A stretch of 8,715 nt of DNA from an uncultured Synergistales bacterium (lineage in GTDB: Bacteria > Synergistota > Synergistia > Synergistales > Aminobacteriaceae), in the NCBI GenBank assembly GCA_905233335.1, contig CAJOED010000094.1, forward strand, positions 1 through 8,715, read 5' to 3'. This document shows, piece by piece, positions 6,277 to 8,715 of the stretch (positions are counted from its first letter, which is position 1; every line of letters begins with the position of its first letter). A program made the position numbers and the translations under genes. The notes below the pieces were generated by a model, which saw nothing but the letters and a program-made list of their open reading frames with translations, made no database searches and was not told where the DNA came from.

Positions 6277-6304
6277 TTACCCGCCCGCCGCGAGCTTCCA
6301 GATT
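6277..6304 (-). other. Frameshift site in the helicase gene (one base missing)
   Basis: The upstream frame stops at TAA 6279-6277; the downstream frame is closed above by TGA at 6307-6305. The lost base therefore lies in this 28-base stretch, which contains GGCGGCGGGCGGG on the minus strand. Adding one G to the last run joins KLAAGG to VKGQAGEAVRVF. The span 5609-7635 is one base short of a multiple of three. Confidence 0.8.
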
Positions 6305-7635
6305 TCAGCAGGAGCTTCATTTTGTGCCGCAATCCATGCTTCCCATTCAGCGCGTTTTTTCGGACCCATTCCCTTTATCGCGAAACTTGAAGTCCTTTCG
6401 AGCGCGGCAGTGTCATTCGGATTCATGGCAAGTCGCAATATCGACAGCACATCACGAACTTCCATTCTGTCATAGAACGATAACCCTCTAATCACTCTGT
6501 ACGGTATGCCGTTCTCTAAGAACTTGCTCTCGTAAAGTCTGCTCATTGCGTTCATTCTGTAGAGCACCGCTATATGTCCGTAGTCGTAGCCGTAGATTTT
6601 GTGAAGCCTCTCTATTTCCTGAATGATAAAGTCTGCTTCCTGAAAATCATTGCTCGCCAGGAGAGTGTAAATCTTTTCGCCCGCTGTCCTTTGTGTGTGC
6701 AAGTTCTTTTTGAGGCGTGCGGAATTGTTGCGGATTAGTGCGTTCGAGGCCGCTAATATGTTGCCCGTTGACCTGTAATTTTCGTCGAGCACTATAGTCT
6801 TTGCGCCGTCAAAATCCCGGTCAAAGTTGAGTATCATGCTTATGTCTGCTCCACGCCAGCCGTAAATTGACTGGTCAGGATCCCCGACTACGTTAATGGT
6901 GCAGTCATTGCCGACAAGATAACGTAACAGCAAGTACTGCGGCATGTTCACATCCTGGTACTCGTCGACTAACAGCCAGTTGATCCGCCCCTGCTCATAA
7001 CGTCGCAGCATTATGTCCTTCCTCATGATTTCCAGCGGCAAAATCATAAGGTCGTCGAAATCTACGGCGTTGCGTTCCCGTAGTGCGGCTCTGTACTTTT
7101 TCGACAGCTCGAAATATGCCGGGTCTTCTATCGTTGTGTCGTGCGGTATGACCGTCCAGCTCATATAGTCCTTCGAGATGATGTCGAATGCGTAATTTGC
7201 GTCGTTGTCTTCCTTGTCGATGTTCATCTGCTTCATGAGTTCCTTGATGAGTGCTCTGCTGTCTGATGTGTCGAACACCGTAAATCCCTCATGAAGCCCG
7301 GCGAAATCCTGTGCCGCCCGAATGTGCCGGAACAAGAAATTCAGCCCGTAAGCGTGGAATGTCCCGGCGTGAATTTTCGGTGCACAATCTCCGGGTATCA
7401 TTGCGTTAATGCGCGTCCTCATCTCACCGGCGGCCTTATTCGTGAAGGTTACGGCCATGATGTTTTCGGGGTCAGCAATGCCCTCATCAACAAGCCACGC
7501 GATTTTGTGAGTCAATACACGGGTCTTTCCGCTCCCTGCTCCTGCGAGCACCAGCAAAGGCCCGTCAATATACGTTACTGCTTCCTGCTGTACTTTCGAG
7601 AGCTGGCGCAGTATGTTTTTTTTGTTGTCATTCAT
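6277..7635 (-). CDS. pcrA: PcrA/UvrD-type 3'-5' DNA helicase, N-terminal part of a frameshifted gene
   Basis: First 452 codons of a superfamily 1A helicase involved in nucleotide excision repair, replication restart and removal of proteins from DNA. Motifs in order: Q motif region (LSKVQQEAV, 12-20), Walker A AGAGSGKT (31-38), Ia VTFTNKAAGEM (62-72), Ib GTFHAYG (91-97), VDFDDL (191-196), Walker B/DEYQD (224-228), III GDPDQSIYGWRGAD (251-264) and IV DENYRS (284-289). It ends prematurely in domain 2B. ATG 7635 lies before an eight-A run and has only a distant AGGA-type site (~18 bases). The 229-base gap upstream separates it from hypA, so it may have its own promoter, but I see no convincing one. 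Without motifs V and VI this fragment alone should not unwind DNA. Confidence 0.85.
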   Translation of the reverse strand: MNDNKKNILRQLSKVQQEAVTYIDGPLLVLAGAGSGKTRVLTHKIAWLVDEGIADPENIMAVTFTNKAAGEMRTRINAMIPGDCAPKIHAGTFHAYGLNFLFRHIRAAQDFAGLHEGFTVFDTSDSRALIKELMKQMNIDKEDNDANYAFDIISKDYMSWTVIPHDTTIEDPAYFELSKKYRAALRERNAVDFDDLMILPLEIMRKDIMLRRYEQGRINWLLVDEYQDVNMPQYLLLRYLVGNDCTINVVGDPDQSIYGWRGADISMILNFDRDFDGAKTIVLDENYRSTGNILAASNALIRNNSARLKKNLHTQRTAGEKIYTLLASNDFQEADFIIQEIERLHKIYGYDYGHIAVLYRMNAMSRLYESKFLENGIPYRVIRGLSFYDRMEVRDVLSILRLAMNPNDTAALERTSSFAIKGMGPKKRAEWEAWIAAQNEAPAEIWKLAAGG

Positions 7636-7710
7636 GGTTAATATATTTTGTTTCCTGCCTCCCTAACTTTTTCGCCGGCAAAGCATGAGTCGTTAATGAA
7701 TATTCCGTGT

Positions 7711-7849
7711 CCCGTATCTTGCGAGCTGTTCATGAGGTACACGATGCCATTCACGACGAACGACTGACCCCTACACCTCGTATTACGTTCTGCACGCTGT
7801 CATGAGGGGAAGCATATTGCCTTACGCCGCGTGAGCTGTCATAAAGTAC
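7711..7849. repeat. Three degenerate ~28-base repeats between hypA and pcrA
   Basis: On the plus strand, copies at 7711-7740, 7781-7807 and 7821-7849 share a core like GTGAGCTGTCATRAGGTAC, with changes and one-base gaps. A likely fourth copy sits at 5073-5096, over the coaE stop, and a partial fifth (GCGGCGTGAGCT...GTAC) at 115-134; all point the same way. The rest of the 7636-7864 gap shows no open frame or clear promoter. The weak inverted repeat ATTG-CCTT/AAGGCACAAT (7816-7823 with 7852-7861) has a large loop and no T-run. Confidence 0.4.
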
Positions 7850-7864
7850 AGAAGGCACAATTCG

Positions 7865-8224
7865 TCATTCACGGCTGAACAAATTACTTTCTACCTCAAG
7901 ATCTATGCCAAATTCGTTCCCTGAAACTAATTCTACGTTCCTGCTCCCGCAATACGGACACAAAAATTCAGTGTCATCACGAACTCCCGTGCGTTTGCAT
8001 GAAGTACATCTCACAGTTACGGGCAGCATCATCACGGAAAATATTGCGCCTTCCGAAGGAGTACCTTTCGAGACAGCCGCAAAAATGAACGCCATCAACT
8101 CCGGGTTAATCTGTCTCAAGCCGCCGACTTTCAGCATAATTCTTCTGACTCTGCTCCAGCCTGCATCGCGGCATAATTTCTGCACAGCGTCATTCACGGA
8201 ATGAGTTAGTGAAAATTCATACAC
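7865..8224 (-). CDS. hypA: HypA/HybF-like hydrogenase nickel metallochaperone, with Tyr at position 2
   Basis: A 119-residue protein of the HypA family, which with HypB delivers nickel to the [NiFe] hydrogenase large subunit. Seen: the N-terminal EFSLTHSVNDAV helix, LKVGGLRQINPELMAFIFAAVSKGTPSEGA (core beta-alpha region), and a zinc ribbon with Cys73-x2-Cys76 and Cys89-x2-Cys92. The family begins Met-His-Glu, and His2 is the nickel ligand; here codon 2 is TAT (Tyr), so the chaperone may not bind nickel in the usual way. The start is GTG 8224, with GAGGA nine bases upstream and a TGA just above in frame, so no other start can restore the His. It begins 23 bases after the cheR stop. No hydrogenase genes are in the window. 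Confidence 0.88.
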   Translation of the reverse strand: MYEFSLTHSVNDAVQKLCRDAGWSRVRRIMLKVGGLRQINPELMAFIFAAVSKGTPSEGAIFSVMMLPVTVRCTSCKRTGVRDDTEFLCPYCGSRNVELVSGNEFGIDLEVESNLFSRE

Positions 8225-8233
8225 TGCCCGTAG

Positions 8234-8238
8234 TCCTC
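8234..8238 (-). promoter_or_regulatory. Ribosome binding site that fixes the hypA GTG start
   Basis: GAGGA nine bases before GTG 8224, in the short gap after cheR. It supports Met-Tyr-Glu as the true N-terminus. Confidence 0.7.
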
Positions 8239-8247
8239 ATTTCGCGG

Positions 8248-8715
8248 TTATTTTTTCGTGTACAGGAACGGCCCCGCCGACACAAAACCTATTTTCTGGT
8301 AGCCGAAAATCTGTTCCGTTGAGCCGACAAGAAAATATCCTCCCGGTGCGAGTGCGTCATAGAATTTCTTGTACAGCTTGTCTTTTGTGTCTGCCGTGAA
8401 ATATATTACGACGTTCCTGCAGAGTATTATGTCGAAATTTCCACCGAATGCGTCATCTATCATGTTCATTCGCTTGAACGACACACGGCGTTTTATGTCC
8501 GCACTCACGTCATATGTTACGCCTGCGTCCTTTGTCGTGAAGTACTTTGCGAGGTATTCTTTCGGGACGTTGAGCAGCTGTGCCTTCCTGTAATTTGCCT
8601 TCTGTGCTATGGAGATTGCTCCCTGATCCACGTCCACCGCAAGTACCGGGTTCATTGCGTCGAGTCCGCATACTGCCGACAATATCGCCAGTGAGTAAGG
8701 CTCCTCACCTGTTGC
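8248..8715 (-). CDS. cheR: Chemotaxis protein methyltransferase CheR, C-terminal catalytic part (cut by the window edge)
   Basis: The gene enters from the right edge; 155 codons are visible and the N-terminal domain lies outside the window. CheR transfers methyl groups from S-adenosylmethionine to glutamates of chemoreceptors during adaptation. Seen: the SAM-binding ATGEEPYSLA at the very edge, the AVDVD acidic loop, FDIILCRNVVIYF (94-106, counted from the edge) with the CheR signature CRNxxIYF, and the LAPGGYFLVGSTEQI motif. It is probably co-transcribed with hypA, 23 bases downstream. The frame is open to the edge with no internal start needed. Confidence 0.93.
   Translation of the reverse strand, partial: ATGEEPYSLAILSAVCGLDAMNPVLAVDVDQGAISIAQKANYRKAQLLNVPKEYLAKYFTTKDAGVTYDVSADIKRRVSFKRMNMIDDAFGGNFDIILCRNVVIYFTADTKDKLYKKFYDALAPGGYFLVGSTEQIFGYQKIGFVSAGPFLYTKK

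Noticed and set aside
6277..6290. Programmed -1 frameshift in pcrA
   Set aside because: No X-XXY-YYZ slippery heptamer at the TAA; the G-rich run fits an indel better.
7816..7861. Terminator after hypA
   Set aside because: Stem is bulged, loop is about 28 bases and there is no T-run on either strand.

Overview
The window looks like part of a bacterial chromosome carrying mostly housekeeping genes. The only mobile or defence-like hint is a set of small repeats in the gaps. The gene set fits an anaerobe that uses [NiFe] enzymes and chemotaxis (hypA and cheR side by side). The gene style recalls Synergistota, but that is an impression and was not tested. I see no rRNA, tRNA, CRISPR array or insertion sequence.

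Layout. Bases 1-250 are non-coding, with imperfect direct repeats and a strong sigma70-type promoter (TTGACA, 16-base spacer, TAAAAT). This promoter drives a two-gene plus-strand unit. The first gene is metY, an O-acetylhomoserine sulfhydrylase-like PLP enzyme. The second is a cysteine-rich Rrf2 regulator whose ATG overlaps the metY stop by one base. A terminator closes this unit and lies inside the 3' end of the convergent lspA gene.

Everything else is on the minus strand, read from right to left: cheR (cut by the window edge), hypA, a repeat-rich gap, pcrA/uvrD helicase, coaE, a decayed copy of the coaE 3' end, pepF, a Cof-type HAD phosphatase and lspA. Most neighbours overlap: pcrA/coaE by 50 bases, pepF/HAD by 13 and HAD/lspA by 10. 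They are therefore probably co-transcribed and translationally coupled.

Unusual points. Two conserved genes are each broken by a single-base frameshift: the HAD gene has one extra base and pcrA lacks one base. All motifs on both sides are kept, so sequence error or very recent mutation is likely. The 3' end of coaE has been duplicated in tandem, and the downstream copy, which leads into pepF, has decayed. HypA has Tyr instead of the nickel-binding His at position 2. The Gly/Tyr-rich tail of PcrA is read from the same DNA as the P-loop of CoaE. Related ~25-base repeats occur in all three non-coding gaps. I find no new multi-gene system; the interest lies in these local anomalies.
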